The notes: generated from the letters alone by a model not told the origin. DNA of 64,000 bases from Actinomyces lilanjuaniae (GCF_003606385.1 NZ_CP032514.1:2604001-2668000), one strand, 5' to 3'. Shown: positions 20,524 through 30,859, counted from the stretch's first letter. Numbers and translations are program-made.

Positions 20524-22327
20524 CCCGGACGACCCGCCCCTGCTGGCGCGCCCTGCCCCTGCGCGCGCACGTCTGGCGGCTGGAGCCATCGACGTGGCTG
20601 TCGACCTCAGCGCCGTGGTCCTGCTCAGCGTCCTGCTCCACCTGGCCGCGGGAAGGTCGCTTCCACTCAGCAGTATAGTGGCACTCGTCATAGTCATTGC
20701 GGCGCGCGGTCTTCTGCTAGCCCGTACCGGCTGGTCCCTGGGAGGCCGGGTCATGAGGGTACGTCTGGTTGACGCCAGGACCATGGCCCCCTCGCCCCTG
20801 GGCGTGTTCATTTACACCGACCTGACGGTCGTGGTCACCGCCGCGACCCTGGGTCTTGGCGTGATATTTCTCATTCGCTCAGTGAACGAGGACCCACAGC
20901 ACCGTGGCTGGCACGACCGCATCTCAGGCCTGACAGCACTGTCCGTGCCCCGTACCCAAGCACAGCCAGCACCCGCGGATACCGACCAGCATACTGGCCA
21001 CAGCGTGACGCCCCAGGCGGGCAGCGTGACGCCCCAGGCGGGCACAGAGCCGGGAGAACTAGCGGGGCAGGGAGCACCGTCGGAGGCAGCCTCCGACCGC
21101 CCCCTCTACCAGGCGCCCACACACCCGGGGGCGTCAGCCACTGCCAGGGCTGCCGCGTCCCCACCCAGCACGCTCACGACCACCCCCCATCTGCGGGCCG
21201 TCTCAGCCCCCGCGCGCCCGTCGGAGGCTGCGGCGGCTGGCACCGTTAGAGACCACCCCTCCAGGGCTCTATCGGACGCACCCGCCAGCACAGGCGCGCC
21301 CACTGCGAACGACGTACCATCTTCGCCGATGGAAGAACCACCGCACAGGGCACAGTCCCGGTCGAACCAGTCACCAACCGCCTCAGCCACCAGCTCTCAC
21401 AGTCCTTCTGCCGACCCCGGCGTAGAGCCGGCCAGCGGGGTGCACGCCGCGTACCAGCCGCGGAGGGAACCCAGCTTCCCCACGGGAGACCCTAGAGACC
21501 AAGCCACCCATGCCGCACAGCTCTCCAGCACCTCGGACACGACCAGGGCCGTGCCCGCCGACGGGCGCACGGCCCAGGCACTCATCGACTCAGTCCCCTG
21601 GTCCTCGGTCCCAACCGTGCTCGACTCCACCACGATGGACAGCCTTCCCGACACGGTCCGCACCGCTATCGCGGAGAGCCCGGCCGCCCCGGAGCACTCC
21701 TCCTCGGGGACCTCAGCGGGCTCAGCGATCAACCTTCTCGACCCCCAGGGGGTCCCGTCCCCCGCCGGTGCCGCGCCAGCCGCGCCCGTCTCCAGCGGGC
21801 AGTCCCCTGCCCCGGCTTCCCGGACGACGCAACAGCCCGTCGCACCTCCCACCATTGAGGTACCAGAACTGCGGGCCGCGCACCCGCCCGCGCCCGTCTC
21901 AGGCACCGCCTCGACGCCGCCCCAGGCCGCGCCCGGGGCGCCAGCCACGACCTCGCACGGCACACGTCACCACGGATCACTCAGCCCCTCACTGTCAGTA
22001 CGCCTCGTCCCGCAGCTAGGTGGCGAGCCACTTGTCGTCGAGGAACCGACCGTCATCGGCCGTGACCCCGACAATATCTCTTCCTACCCCGGCGCAGAGC
22101 GCATCGCGCTGACGGACCCCACACGGTCGGTCTCCAAGACGCACGCCGCGATCTTTCCCCTGCTGGACGGTGTGTGGGTGACTGATCTGCATTCCACCAA
22201 CGGCACCAAGGTGGAACGCAGGGACGGGTCCACCGTCCAGGCAGTTCCCGACGTAGCCCTGGCTGCGCACGAGGGAGAGACCGTGTTCTTCGGGCGCATC
22301 GGCTTCCGCGTCGAAGTCGCCAGCTAG
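20492..22327 (+). CDS. RDD-FHA domain protein with long disordered linker
   Basis: A 611-residue protein. Residues about 15-150 form an RDD domain: LAAGAIDVAVDLSAVVLLSV, ARTGWSLGGRVMRVRLVD and HRGWHDRISG, with three membrane helices. A Pro/Ser/Thr/Ala-rich linker of about 350 residues follows, including a twice-repeated VTPQAG. The C-terminal FHA domain has GRDPDN, RSVSKTHAAI and STNGTKV, the pThr-binding Arg/Ser/Asn set. Start ATG 20492 has AGGAGG 10 bases upstream and lies inside the end of the transglutaminase gene. The FHA domain faces the cytoplasm and is a likely reader of the kinase encoded on the opposite strand. Confidence 0.88.
   Translation: MTTSSLPSRGSPDDPPLLARPAPARARLAAGAIDVAVDLSAVVLLSVLLHLAAGRSLPLSSIVALVIVIAARGLLLARTGWSLGGRVMRVRLVDARTMAPSPLGVFIYTDLTVVVTAATLGLGVIFLIRSVNEDPQHRGWHDRISGLTALSVPRTQAQPAPADTDQHTGHSVTPQAGSVTPQAGTEPGELAGQGAPSEAASDRPLYQAPTHPGASATARAAASPPSTLTTTPHLRAVSAPARPSEAAAAGTVRDHPSRALSDAPASTGAPTANDVPSSPMEEPPHRAQSRSNQSPTASATSSHSPSADPGVEPASGVHAAYQPRREPSFPTGDPRDQATHAAQLSSTSDTTRAVPADGRTAQALIDSVPWSSVPTVLDSTTMDSLPDTVRTAIAESPAAPEHSSSGTSAGSAINLLDPQGVPSPAGAAPAAPVSSGQSPAPASRTTQQPVAPPTIEVPELRAAHPPAPVSGTASTPPQAAPGAPATTSHGTRHHGSLSPSLSVRLVPQLGGEPLVVEEPTVIGRDPDNISSYPGAERIALTDPTRSVSKTHAAIFPLLDGVWVTDLHSTNGTKVERRDGSTVQAVPDVALAAHEGETVFFGRIGFRVEVAS
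20998..21041 (+). repeat. Direct repeat in the RDD-FHA linker
   Basis: An 18-base unit (GCGTGACGCCCCAGGCGG) occurs twice in tandem with flanking bases, encoding SVTPQAG-SVTPQAG. It keeps the frame and is consistent with slippage growth of a disordered linker. Confidence 0.7.
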
Positions 22328-22361
22328 ACCGGCGCACAACACCGCGGAGCAGCGGAAGAGC

Positions 22362-22418
22362 AGCAGAGGCGTCGTAGGACAGCACAAGGCCCTGTTGTCG
22401 TCCTACGACGTCTCTGCT
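22362..22418. terminator. Bidirectional terminator between convergent genes
   Basis: A 19-base stem (22362-22380 with 22400-22418) with a single G-T mismatch and a 19-base loop lies midway between the stop codons of the RDD-FHA gene and the kinase gene. Its strength and position suit a terminator that serves both strands. Confidence 0.75.
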
Positions 22419-22480
22419 GCCTGGACCCGGCGCCCTGCAGTCCCGTCGGTCCAAGGTGCCTGTACTCTGGCAGCAGCACC

Positions 22481-23983
22481 TCAGGAGACGACACAGGCGG
22501 TAACGGCCGGGGACGCCTTTCCGTCCTGCCGCAGACTGGAGACCTCCACGCACGTCTGCCCGGGACGTGCCTCCACCACCACCGAGGTGTCCCTGGTGGA
22601 CTCCACAGCGGTGTCCTCGTCCGGGACGATCTCCCGGACGAGGTAGCCACCACCCCATTCCTCGTACGGCGGGTCCCAGGAGAAGGTGACTGTGCCGTCT
22701 TTGTTGGCGGTTCCGCTCACGTCGGCAGGCGAGGGGACACCACTGCCCAGCGGGTCGGCGGCCCCAGCAGGCGGCGCTATCGTCTCGAAGGAGGCTGACT
22801 GCCCGCGGTTCTCCCGGTCCCGGGCGACCAGGACCACACCGACGACAACGGCGACAAGAACCACGGCCAGGACCAGCCCCACGACCGCGCGCAGCCTGCT
22901 CTCACGAGAGCGGCCGACAGGGCTGCCCGCCTCCCGGCGTCTCGCCGCGTGGGTCTGCCCGCCGACAGTCCCCGAGACGGCGCCGGGCTGTGCGACGTCG
23001 TCGGGATCCACCCGGACCGTCAGCCCGTCGCTCGTCCTGTGGACCTGGCTGAAGACCCCCATGTTGGTGGCTTCGTCGTCCTCCTCGGGACGGGGAGGAC
23101 GTGCGGTCGCGGCATCGGCCTCCTGAAACAGGTCGACAGTCGTCACCGGCAGGTCAAGCTCGGCCTGGACCTGCTGGAGAGCACGCGCAAGGGCCAGGGC
23201 TGTGGGGTAACGGGCCTGCGGGCTCTTGTCCATCGCGACGGACAGGACCCGGTGCAGGGAAGGCGGGGCGTCCTGGCGCCCCAGGGGAGGCAACGGGTCC
23301 TTGACGATGCGCCGGGACAGCTCATAGACGTCGGGCACACCGCCGACCTCAAAGGGGCTGTGCCCGGTCAGCATGGCAAAGGTTGTCGCGCCGAGGGAGT
23401 AGACGTCAGAGGCGGGACTTGCCGACCTGATCCCGACCAGCTGCTCCGGTGGTGCCCAGGGCACACTCATCCCTCTGAGCTCCTCAGTCCCCCCCGGGCC
23501 GCTCATCACGGAGATCCCGAAGTCCGAGAGCACCGGACGCCGGTAGGTGGTGAACAGGATATTAGCGGGCTTGATATCACGGTGGACGATCCCGGCGCGG
23601 TGCGCGGTCTCCACCGCGCCCGCGACCTGGATAGCGGTTGACAGCGTCTCAGCGACGTTCAGGGCACCCTGACGCAGGATAGCCCCCAGCGTCGGAGGAG
23701 GGCAGTACTCCATCACCAGGAAGGGATGACCGTCGGCTGACACACCAGCACCGTAGATCGACAGGATAGCCGGGTGGGAGGAGACCCGGGCCATGAGGTT
23801 GGCCTCGGACTCGAAGCGGCTGGCGCTCCTGTCCGCCACGTCGGCGTTCATGACCTTGACGGCCACCTCACGACGCGGCATCTGCTGCTCAAAGAGGTAG
23901 ACCGTCGAGTACCCCCCGGAGCCGAGGACACCTAGGTAGGTGAAGCCGGCAATAACGGGAGGCGTCGTCTCCTGGCCCAGCAT
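22481..23983 (-). CDS. Membrane Ser/Thr protein kinase with Fn3-like extracellular domain
   Basis: A 500-residue Hanks-type kinase. Gly loop GSGGYSTVY (21-29), catalytic Lys43 in AVKV, HRDIKPAN (134-141), DFG (154-156) and a WAPPE peptide-binding segment (176-180) are all present. A juxtamembrane stretch (about 280-360) is followed by one helix (366-387), and the outside part ends in a single Fn3-like domain (KDGTVTFSWDPPYEEWGGGY and GQTCVEVSSLRQDG). This is the architecture of Pkb2 in the bifidobacterial PFNA cluster and differs from PASTA kinases. Its start overlaps the FHA gene stop (TGATG), so kinase and FHA scaffold are made together. Confidence 0.92.
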   Translation of the reverse strand: MLGQETTPPVIAGFTYLGVLGSGGYSTVYLFEQQMPRREVAVKVMNADVADRSASRFESEANLMARVSSHPAILSIYGAGVSADGHPFLVMEYCPPPTLGAILRQGALNVAETLSTAIQVAGAVETAHRAGIVHRDIKPANILFTTYRRPVLSDFGISVMSGPGGTEELRGMSVPWAPPEQLVGIRSASPASDVYSLGATTFAMLTGHSPFEVGGVPDVYELSRRIVKDPLPPLGRQDAPPSLHRVLSVAMDKSPQARYPTALALARALQQVQAELDLPVTTVDLFQEADAATARPPRPEEDDEATNMGVFSQVHRTSDGLTVRVDPDDVAQPGAVSGTVGGQTHAARRREAGSPVGRSRESRLRAVVGLVLAVVLVAVVVGVVLVARDRENRGQSASFETIAPPAGAADPLGSGVPSPADVSGTANKDGTVTFSWDPPYEEWGGGYLVREIVPDEDTAVESTRDTSVVVEARPGQTCVEVSSLRQDGKASPAVTACVVS

Positions 23984-26420
23984 CAGGGCAGGTTCGCAAA
24001 GGTGAGGACCTGCCCGTCGCCGACATCAAGCACGTCACCGCTGCGCAGCAGCACCGGGGCGGAGGAGGACAGGCGTACCGGGGCCTCCCCCTCTCTGACA
24101 AGGACAGTGCCGTTGCAGTTGCCCAGGTCCTGGGCGAGCACGCTCCAGGCATCGAGGTCAATGAGGACGTGGTTTCGCGAGACCAGCTGGTTGGGGCTGG
24201 GAACTGTCAGCACGCGTACCGGGACGTCACTGCTGGTGGGGACGTCTGCCGGCGCTGGGCTACGCCCCACCAGGACAGGACGGTCCAGGTCGATCGACTC
24301 CCCGGAGGAGGTGGTGAGGCGTCCCAGAGGTGGGCAGGCCACCGACTTGGCCGGACGGTTGAGGTCCGCGCCGCACTGCCTGCAGGTCGTGTAGTTCGTC
24401 GGGTTGGGGTGCCCGTTGCCGCACACGGCCGACAGCACCACACGTACTGAGGCCGACTCCGGCTCCGGGGCTGGTGCGGGCTCCGGGGCCGCAACCACCG
24501 GGGCCGCGGCACCCGGTCCGTGCACGTCGCCCCCCACCAGGGAGATCAGCTCACCGACCAGGTCCTCGGGCAGGCCCGAGACGGTGTGGCCGTCGTGGTC
24601 ACCGAAGGGTCTCGCCCTGGCGACCCGGGGGGCCGCCTCCCCCTGGGACACGGAGCCTGCTGAGAGGGGCTCTTCTCTCCCTGACTCGGCCCAGGTGCTG
24701 GAACGAGGCTGCGGCATAGGCTCGTCCTGGCCGACCAGCTCATCGCGCAGCCGGTGCGAGAGGTCTTCGGGAATGCTGGAGACCGTGCTCCCGTCATGGT
24801 CCCCGGCATGCTCCCCGGCAGCAGCGTCGGCCGGGGAGCCGACGCTGCTGTGCTCCTCGGAGCCACCCTCGAAGTCAGCCCCGGGCTCGCCCTCGAAGTC
24901 AGCCCCGGGCTCGCCCTCGAAGCCACCGGTGGGGCCACCGTCAGGGCCAGTGTCGGAGTCACCGCCTGAGGCAGCAGGAGCAGCAGCAGAGCCGTCAAGA
25001 GCGCCACCAGCACCGTGGTCCACACCGCCATCGGCGACCTCATCAAGACCGCTGCCAGCACCGTCGTCAGAACGGTCGTCACCACGGTCGTCACCACGGT
25101 CGTCACCGCGGTCGTCACCGCGGTCGTCAACGTCACCGTCGGGGCCACCGGCCTGCTCCTCACCCTGACCGTCACCAGCGCCAGGCAAGTCCGCGGCGAC
25201 ACGAGCCGCAGACAGAAGAGCCGCGTCCGGGGGAGTCGCCGCCGTCGCGGGAGCCTCCTCAGACACGGCAGGTGAGACACCAGGCCGGACCCAGCCCAGC
25301 CTGCCGTCCTCACCCTCTGCGGGCAGAGCATCCGAGTCACCAGGGGTCTGCGACCTGACCAGGCGTCGCATCGCACCGGTCCACTCCCCGGTCCAGGTCT
25401 CAGCCCACGTCCGCGGTCCGTTCTGGACCGGGACGCTGCTGCCGGTGCCGTGCTCCACATCATGGCCAGGACCGTGGTCACGATCATGAACGGAGCGGCG
25501 GGCAGGATCATAGCCTGCGTCGCGATCAGCACCCTGCGCTGCTGAGTCGGCTACATCCGCTGAGTTCGCCGACTCCCCCGGCCCCCCTGAGTCCGAGTCC
25601 GCCAAGCTAGTACCGGTCTGCCTCTGGGCAGGCACCTCCGCCGTACCGCCGCTACCGAGGGAGGGGACGGGCGCCTGTGTCGCCCGACCAGCCTCTCCCC
25701 CTGTCCCAGGTGTCTCCTGGGCCGTACCGGTGTCCTGCTCGTCCTGCGGGGCAGCGCCCAGACCGTCGGGAGCCAGGGCCGCACCGGCACTGCGGCTACC
25801 GAGGTCGACAGGCCGGCCGGAGGACCGGGAGGAGGACTGGTCGGAGACAGCCCTGGGCCTGCGCCGGAGCCGGTCAGCGGGGGCTCGCTCAGGGTCGGCG
25901 TCGTCGTCCTGCTCCCCGGCACCGGAAGCTGCCTGCCCCGGCTCGCCGCCAGAGCCATCCGGCCCACGGTCACCGTCACCGCCAAGCGCAAGAGCCCCGC
26001 AACCACCACAGCGTCAGCAGCCGGGCGGTAGACGGAGCCGGACCGCTCAGGCGAGCGCGCCACCACCGACCTCGGGGAGGCATAAGCCGTCTCCAGCCAG
26101 GTGGTGACGCTGGAGGCGTCGAGGGCCTGGCCGTCAACCTCCAGCCGGGCAGAGCCCCGCAGCGCCACGTGCATCATGTCATCCGGCGCAGAGACCGCGA
26201 GCGCAAAGTCAGGAATCGAGCCCAGGCGCCCCCCCATGCCGATGACAAGCTCGTCCAGGGCCTGGGTCAGCGACGCCTCCTCGCTGCGCAGCAACCGCCA
26301 CAGACGCTCCGTGAGGTCCTGAGGCACCGTGGGGGACAGGAGCATCACCGCGCGAGCTGTAGCGACGCCCGTCCACGATCCCTCAGCCCACCATGCAAGC
26401 CTATCCGTACTATCAGTCAT
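23983..26420 (-). CDS. Zinc-ribbon/FHA scaffold protein, one apparent frameshift
   Basis: About 812 residues when the frame is restored near 25985-25995. Start ATG 26420 is preceded by GAGGAGAAAG. The N-terminal 130 residues form an unrecognised folded domain (LAWWAEGSWTG, VMLLSPTVPQDLTERLW). A very acidic Asp/Gly/Glu-rich middle follows, with tandem RGDD units. The C-terminal part has a zinc ribbon (C-x-NGHPNP-x5-C-x2-C) and an FHA domain (VGRSP, LVSRNHVLI, NCNGT). Two copies of HDG-x-TVS-x-LPEDL/IPEDL occur in the acidic region, possible phosphothreonine sites. Placed directly before the kinase and after a second RDD-FHA gene, it is most likely a substrate or adaptor of the kinase. Confidence 0.78.
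25066..25132 (-). repeat. Tandem 12-base repeat encoding RGDD
   Basis: Five to six near-identical 12-base units (GACGACCG[C/T]GGT on the coding strand) encode DDRG repeats in the acidic region of the FHA scaffold. A second smaller duplication of 27 bases (24871-24920) encodes EGEPGADF twice. Confidence 0.75.
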
Positions 26421-26430
26421 ATCTTTCTCC

Positions 26431-27168
26431 TCAGCGGACGACGCACACTCCGTCACCCAAGTATGCCTGGCGACCACGTCGCACGTACTCCTCTTGTCCA
26501 GGAGATAGACGGTGAGCACCCTGCGAGTCCTCCACGTAGGTGCCGTTGGTGGACCCAAGGTCCGTCATGAGGACGCCGTCGGCACCAGGACGGACCAGGA
26601 GGTGGGTCTTTGACACCGAGTCGTCGCCGCGCAGAACCGCCACGAGCCGCGCCTGCGGGTGGGACTCGAGTGGCACGGGCTGGCGCCCCAGCACCAGCGG
26701 ACCGCTCACCGCGACGGCCTCCCCGTCAAGGAGCAGCGTGCACAGGCTGGTCGAGACTGCTCGCGAGGAGATAAGGACCGTGCCGGCCATGCGGTCAAAC
26801 CACGACCTGCCTCCGCCCCGTAGTGCAGTTAGCCACAGGACCAGCACGGCGACTCCGCCGGTGGGAACAGCAGCCAGCAGGACAAAGCCCGTATACGCCG
26901 CTGCGGCCCAGCCCGGAACCGCGCCCTGGGAGGCGATCCGACGACGGCGGGTCCCGGTCACCAGTCCCCCAGGGGAGGCGCCTGTCAACCCCGTCATGAG
27001 AGTCATCACAGCCATAAGAGCCACAGTGGCGCCAAGAGCGAATAAGATGCCATGGTGCACAGTCACCGCAAAGACTGTGAGAAGCAGCCCCGTATCTACG
27101 AGCGCTCGGACAGCCCGCCTGCCCGTCGAGGCTGGCACCATCGTCACGTGCGGCCCTCGGTCTCCCAT
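26431..27168 (-). CDS. RDD/FHA domain membrane protein
   Basis: A 245-residue protein with four hydrophobic segments in the first 130 residues (VRALVDTGLLLTVFAVTVHH, ILFALGATVALMAVMTLMTG, AAYTGFVLLAAVPTGGVAVL) ending in SWFDRMAGT, an RDD-like end. An FHA domain follows (LGRQPVP, DSVSKTHLLV, GSTNGTYV). It is a shorter relative of the protein at 20492-22327 without the long linker. Only 10 bases separate it from the zinc-ribbon/FHA gene, so it is the first gene of the reverse operon ending in the kinase. Confidence 0.85.
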   Translation of the reverse strand: MGDRGPHVTMVPASTGRRAVRALVDTGLLLTVFAVTVHHGILFALGATVALMAVMTLMTGLTGASPGGLVTGTRRRRIASQGAVPGWAAAAYTGFVLLAAVPTGGVAVLVLWLTALRGGGRSWFDRMAGTVLISSRAVSTSLCTLLLDGEAVAVSGPLVLGRQPVPLESHPQARLVAVLRGDDSVSKTHLLVRPGADGVLMTDLGSTNGTYVEDSQGAHRLSPGQEEYVRRGRQAYLGDGVCVVR

Positions 27169-27236
27169 AAGACAGCCATCGTAGACATCTAGGCGACTAC
27201 ATTGTGTCGGACCACAGGTCTCGGAAGGAGCACGAC

Positions 27237-27779
27237 GTGCAGATCGCTGTCACGCCTGATCCCCAGTACTGGGTGATCATCCCGCCTTTCCCGCCCCCGG
27301 GATGGGCGCGGGAGGAGGCGAGGCACCGCAGCGCCTACCTGGGCGTCACCGGGCCGCAGTGGCGCTCGGAGCTGGAGTCGCTGCTGGAGGAGCTCCAGGC
27401 CATGGAGCGTCAGGGGCGTTTTGCCCGTCTCATGCACATAGACGACGTCGCCAAGCCCCCCTTCATGGTCGACCTCAGCCTGGAGATTGCCAGGGACGAC
27501 GGGTCCAAGGAGGGACGCCGCACCACCCAGCGCACGATCATCGCCCAGATGCTGCCGCAGGCCGAGCCGGTCCGGCTTCGCCCAGGTCACGACATGGCGG
27601 GGTTCTCAGCCTTTGGGGACGGCACAGGCCCCACGCAGGGAGCGCTGGTGCTCCGGCTGGCAGGCCTGCCGACGGTTCCGGTAGACCTGGTGATGCGGCT
27701 GTGGGGCGCCAGCGTGGACACCATCGAACCCCACCTTGACGACCTCGTCGAGCTGGCCCGCCAGGTCGCGCCCGTCTAG
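27237..27779 (+). CDS. Conserved protein of unknown function
   Basis: A 180-residue soluble protein without signal peptide or membrane helix. I do not recognise the family. Visible features are a Pro-rich N-terminal stretch (YWVIIPPFPPPGW), an acidic helix with a Glu-Leu-Glu-Ser-Leu-Leu-Glu-Glu-Leu run, and a C-terminal helix-rich segment (LVMRLWGASVDTIEPHLDDL). The GTG at 27237 is chosen because AAGGAG lies 7 bases upstream; a longer start at 27204 lacks such a site. It diverges from the RDD/FHA operon across about 70 bases and may share control with it. Confidence 0.7.
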   Translation: MQIAVTPDPQYWVIIPPFPPPGWAREEARHRSAYLGVTGPQWRSELESLLEELQAMERQGRFARLMHIDDVAKPPFMVDLSLEIARDDGSKEGRRTTQRTIIAQMLPQAEPVRLRPGHDMAGFSAFGDGTGPTQGALVLRLAGLPTVPVDLVMRLWGASVDTIEPHLDDLVELARQVAPV

Positions 27780-27902
27780 TCCTGTCTGTGCCTCGCCGCC
27801 ACCCTGGTCACCCTGCCGACTCTGTGTCTCAGCACAGTCTGTGTCTCAGCAGGAGCTGCCCTCCACCTCCCACAGTCTCCCGCACCAGCCGGGTCTCGCT
27901 GC

Positions 27903-29882
27903 TCACTCCTCCCCCTCCAGGGCCTGCGCCGTCTCCAGCCACTCCTCCTCCAGGGCGGCCCGCTCCTCCTCCGCCTGGGTCAGCTGCCTGCCCAGCTCGG
28001 CCAGCTCCTTCCCGCAGGAGGCGTCGTAGGCAAGCTCAGCCATCCGCGCACCTAGCCGCTCGACGTCAGCGGCCGTCGCCTCCAGCCTGCGCTCGACGCG
28101 GGCCAACCTCTTGCTCATCTCACGACGGCGGGCACCGCTGAGAACCTCCTTGCCAGGTGCCTCCGAGTCTCCCGAGCCACCCGCGTCACCTCCCCCGGGG
28201 CGCTAGCCCGACCGCCACCGTCACGGGGTCGCCCGCCTGCCCACGAGAAGCCTTACGCGAGCCGTCCTGGGTCCCGGCAGCCTGGCGACGCAGCTCCAGG
28301 TACTGCTCTACCCCTCCGGGAAGGCTACGCAGCGACCCGTCCCCAGGAGGGCTACCTGGTGGTCAGTCACACGCTCCAGAAGGTAGCGGTCGTGGGAGAC
28401 AACGACCAGAGTGCCCGGGAAGGAGTCGAGAACGTCCTCCACAGCAGTCAGGGTGTCGGTGTCCAGGTCATTGGTGGGCTCGTCCAGCAGGAGCACGTTG
28501 GGCTCGGCCATGAGGAGCCGGAGCAGCTGAAGCCGCCTACGCTCCCCACCGCTGAGGTCACGCACCCGGGTCCAAGCACGTCGCCGCGTAAAGCCCAGGC
28601 GCTCAACGAGCTGGGAGGCGGACAGCTCCCTGCCTGAGCCCCCGCTGCCTGGGACCACTACTCGTTCACCAACGGAGGCCGCCGCCTCCACCACCGTCAT
28701 GTCAGCCAGGGCGTCAAGCTCGTGGGTAGACTGCGACAGTACTGCGACCTGGACGGTCTTGCCACGCTCGACGCTACCCTGGTCCGGCTGCTGAACGCCC
28801 TCCAGCAGCCGCAGCAGCGTCGTTTTCCCGGCACCGTTGGCCCCGACGACGCCGACCCGCTCACCGGGCGCCAGGCGCCACGTCACCTGGTGCAGGACAC
28901 GGTTCCTGTCATCAGGCTCCCCCGCTCCGAGTGCCCCCTCCTGGGCCTGGGTAGCTGAGGCTGACACTCTCCAGGTTGACGACCTTCCTGCCCAGCCTGG
29001 CCGAGGCCATGGCCGTCAGCTGCACGGAGTCTCGGGCGGCGGCTCGTCAGCGATGAGGGCCTCGGCAGCCTCCGTGCGGAAACGAGGCTTGGAGGTGCGG
29101 GCCGGCGCCCCGCGGCGCAGCCAGGCCAGCTCCTTGCGCAGCAGGCTCCTTCGCCGGGCGGCGGCGGCAGCAGCCTGCTGCTCCCGTTGCGCACGTGCCA
29201 GGACGTAGGCGCCGTACCCTCCGTCATAGGTCTGAATATGCCCGGGGACCTGCACTCTGTCTCCCACCGGGTCGCTACCGGGAACGACGTCCCAGATGCT
29301 GGTGCACACCGCGTCCAGGAACCAACGGTCGTGGGTGACGACCACCAGGCCCCCACGGTGCCTGCCCCCGGGGGCAAAGCGGTTGCCAAGGTGACGGGCC
29401 AGCCAGCTGACCCCCTCCACGTCGAGGTGATTGGTCGGCTCGTCCAGGATGACGACATCAGCCTGAGAGGCCAGCACGGCGGCCAGGGCGACACGACGCC
29501 GCTGCCCTCCTGAGAGCCTGTCCACCTCCATGTCCAGGTCCAGACCCGCCAGCAGCCCCGCGTGGATATCGCGCGCTGAGGGCCGTGAGGCCCACTCGTA
29601 GTCCGGTGCGCTGCCGTGGACCGCCTGGCGCACTGTCGTGCCTGGCGCCAGGGAGTCCGCCTGGCTGAGCATGACCAGCTCCACGTCCCCGGCCCGGGTC
29701 ACGCGTCCCGCCTCAGGCTCACGCCTGCCGGCCAGGACCGCCAGGAGCGTGGACTTGCCCGCACCGTTAGGCCCCAGGACACCGACGCGCGTGCCGTCGT
29801 CCACCCCCAGCGTGACCGACTCCAGCAGCCGTCGTCCCCCGACGGAGATCTCCAGCTCCTCGGTGCCCAGCAGGTGCGCCAT
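27903..29882 (-). CDS. ABC-F family ATPase, several apparent frameshifts
   Basis: Two ABC domains in one chain. The first (29882-29030) has VLGPNGAGKSTLLAVLAGR, LSGGQRRRVALAAVLA and VVILDEPTNHLDVEG. The second (28960-28310) has VVGANGAGKTTLLRLL, DLSGGERRRLQLLRLLMAEP and VLLLDEPTNDLDT. A C-terminal coiled coil of about 70 residues (28118-27903; ERRLEATAADVERLGARMA) is the Uup-type C-terminal extension. No membrane parts, as expected for ABC-F translation factors. The frame breaks near 29020, 28950, 28340 and 28200; added single bases restore the linker (ASARLGRKVVNLESVSLSYP) and the region before the coiled coil. The ATG overlaps the ispE stop (TGATG). Function: ribosome-associated, possibly antibiotic protection. 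Confidence 0.85.
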
Positions 29883-30859
29883 CAGCCCACCACCCGTGCG
29901 CCGGCCACCGGGGCGTCGGTACGCAGCACCCGCGAGCACAGGCCGGAGGCGCGCAGCGCACGGTGGACCCGCTGCGCAGCACCGGCGTCACGAACGAGCG
30001 CCGCCACTGTCGGTCCCGCCCCGGAGACGACGGCACGTAGGGCACCGGCTTCCTGGGCCACCCTGATCACCTCAGCGAGCTCGGGGCGCAGGTCTACCAC
30101 GGCGTCCTGGAGGTCGTTGTGCATGGTAGCCGCCAGGGCGACAGGATCCCCGCTGCGCAGCGCCGCGGTGAGAGGACCGGGAACCTCCTCGGCTACAGGG
30201 CGGGTACCGGCAGCAGCGCTCAGCTCGTCGAAGCGCGCGAAGACCGCTGGGGTGGACAGGCCCTCCTGCTGGAGGCCAAGCACCCACTGGAAGGTGCCAC
30301 GGGTCATCACAGGGGCCACCGTATCGCCTCGACCACGACCGATCGCCGTCGCCCCGATGAGCGGGAAGGGGACGTCCGCGCCGAGGCGGGCTGCCAGAGC
30401 CGTCAGCTCGGAGACGTCCAGGCCCGTGCCCCACAACGCGTTGCAGGCCACCAGCGCCGCCGCCGCGTCCGCCGAGCCTCCAGCCATACCTCCGGCCACA
30501 GGGACCCGCTTGCGCAGCAGGAGGTCAACCCCCTCAGTCACCCCCGTCGCCTCGGCCAGGAGGTCAGCGGCCCGCACAGCCAGGTTAGAGTGGTCAGTAG
30601 GAACCGTGGCGTCAGGCTCCTCCAGGACCAGGCTCACCCTTCCGTGGGCCTGCCTCGACTGGCGCCGGGCGGTGACCGTCTCGATCAGGCGCACCGCCTG
30701 GAAGACAGTCACCAGCGGGTGGTAGCCGTCCTTCCCGGGCGCTCCCACAGACAGGAACAAGTTGACCTTTCCCGGCGCCTCCACCCGTACAGAGGTGGCA
30801 GAGCCCGAGCGGACGGGACAGGACCCCGTCGGACCGGAGACAGGACGCAGGTGGCTCAT
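29882..30859 (-). CDS. ispE: 4-diphosphocytidyl-2-C-methyl-D-erythritol kinase
   Basis: A 325-residue GHMP kinase of the MEP isoprenoid pathway. The start region has [20 protein letters not shown], the GHMP ATP loop is [18 protein letters not shown], and the substrate-side motif is [20 protein letters not shown]. The C-terminal [12 protein letters not shown] is the third GHMP motif. Length fits actinobacterial IspE with a short N-terminal addition. The start overlaps the rsmA stop (ATGA) and the stop overlaps the ABC-F start, the usual rsmA-ispE-ABC-F order of actinobacteria. Confidence 0.93.
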   Translation of the reverse strand: MSHLRPVSGPTGSCPVRSGSATSVRVEAPGKVNLFLSVGAPGKDGYHPLVTVFQAVRLIETVTARRQSRQAHGRVSLVLEEPDATVPTDHSNLAVRAADLLAEATGVTEGVDLLLRKRVPVAGGMAGGSADAAAALVACNALWGTGLDVSELTALAARLGADVPFPLIGATAIGRGRGDTVAPVMTRGTFQWVLGLQQEGLSTPAVFARFDELSAAAGTRPVAEEVPGPLTAALRSGDPVALAATMHNDLQDAVVDLRPELAEVIRVAQEAGALRAVVSGAGPTVAALVRDAGAAQRVHRALRASGLCSRVLRTDAPVAGARVVG

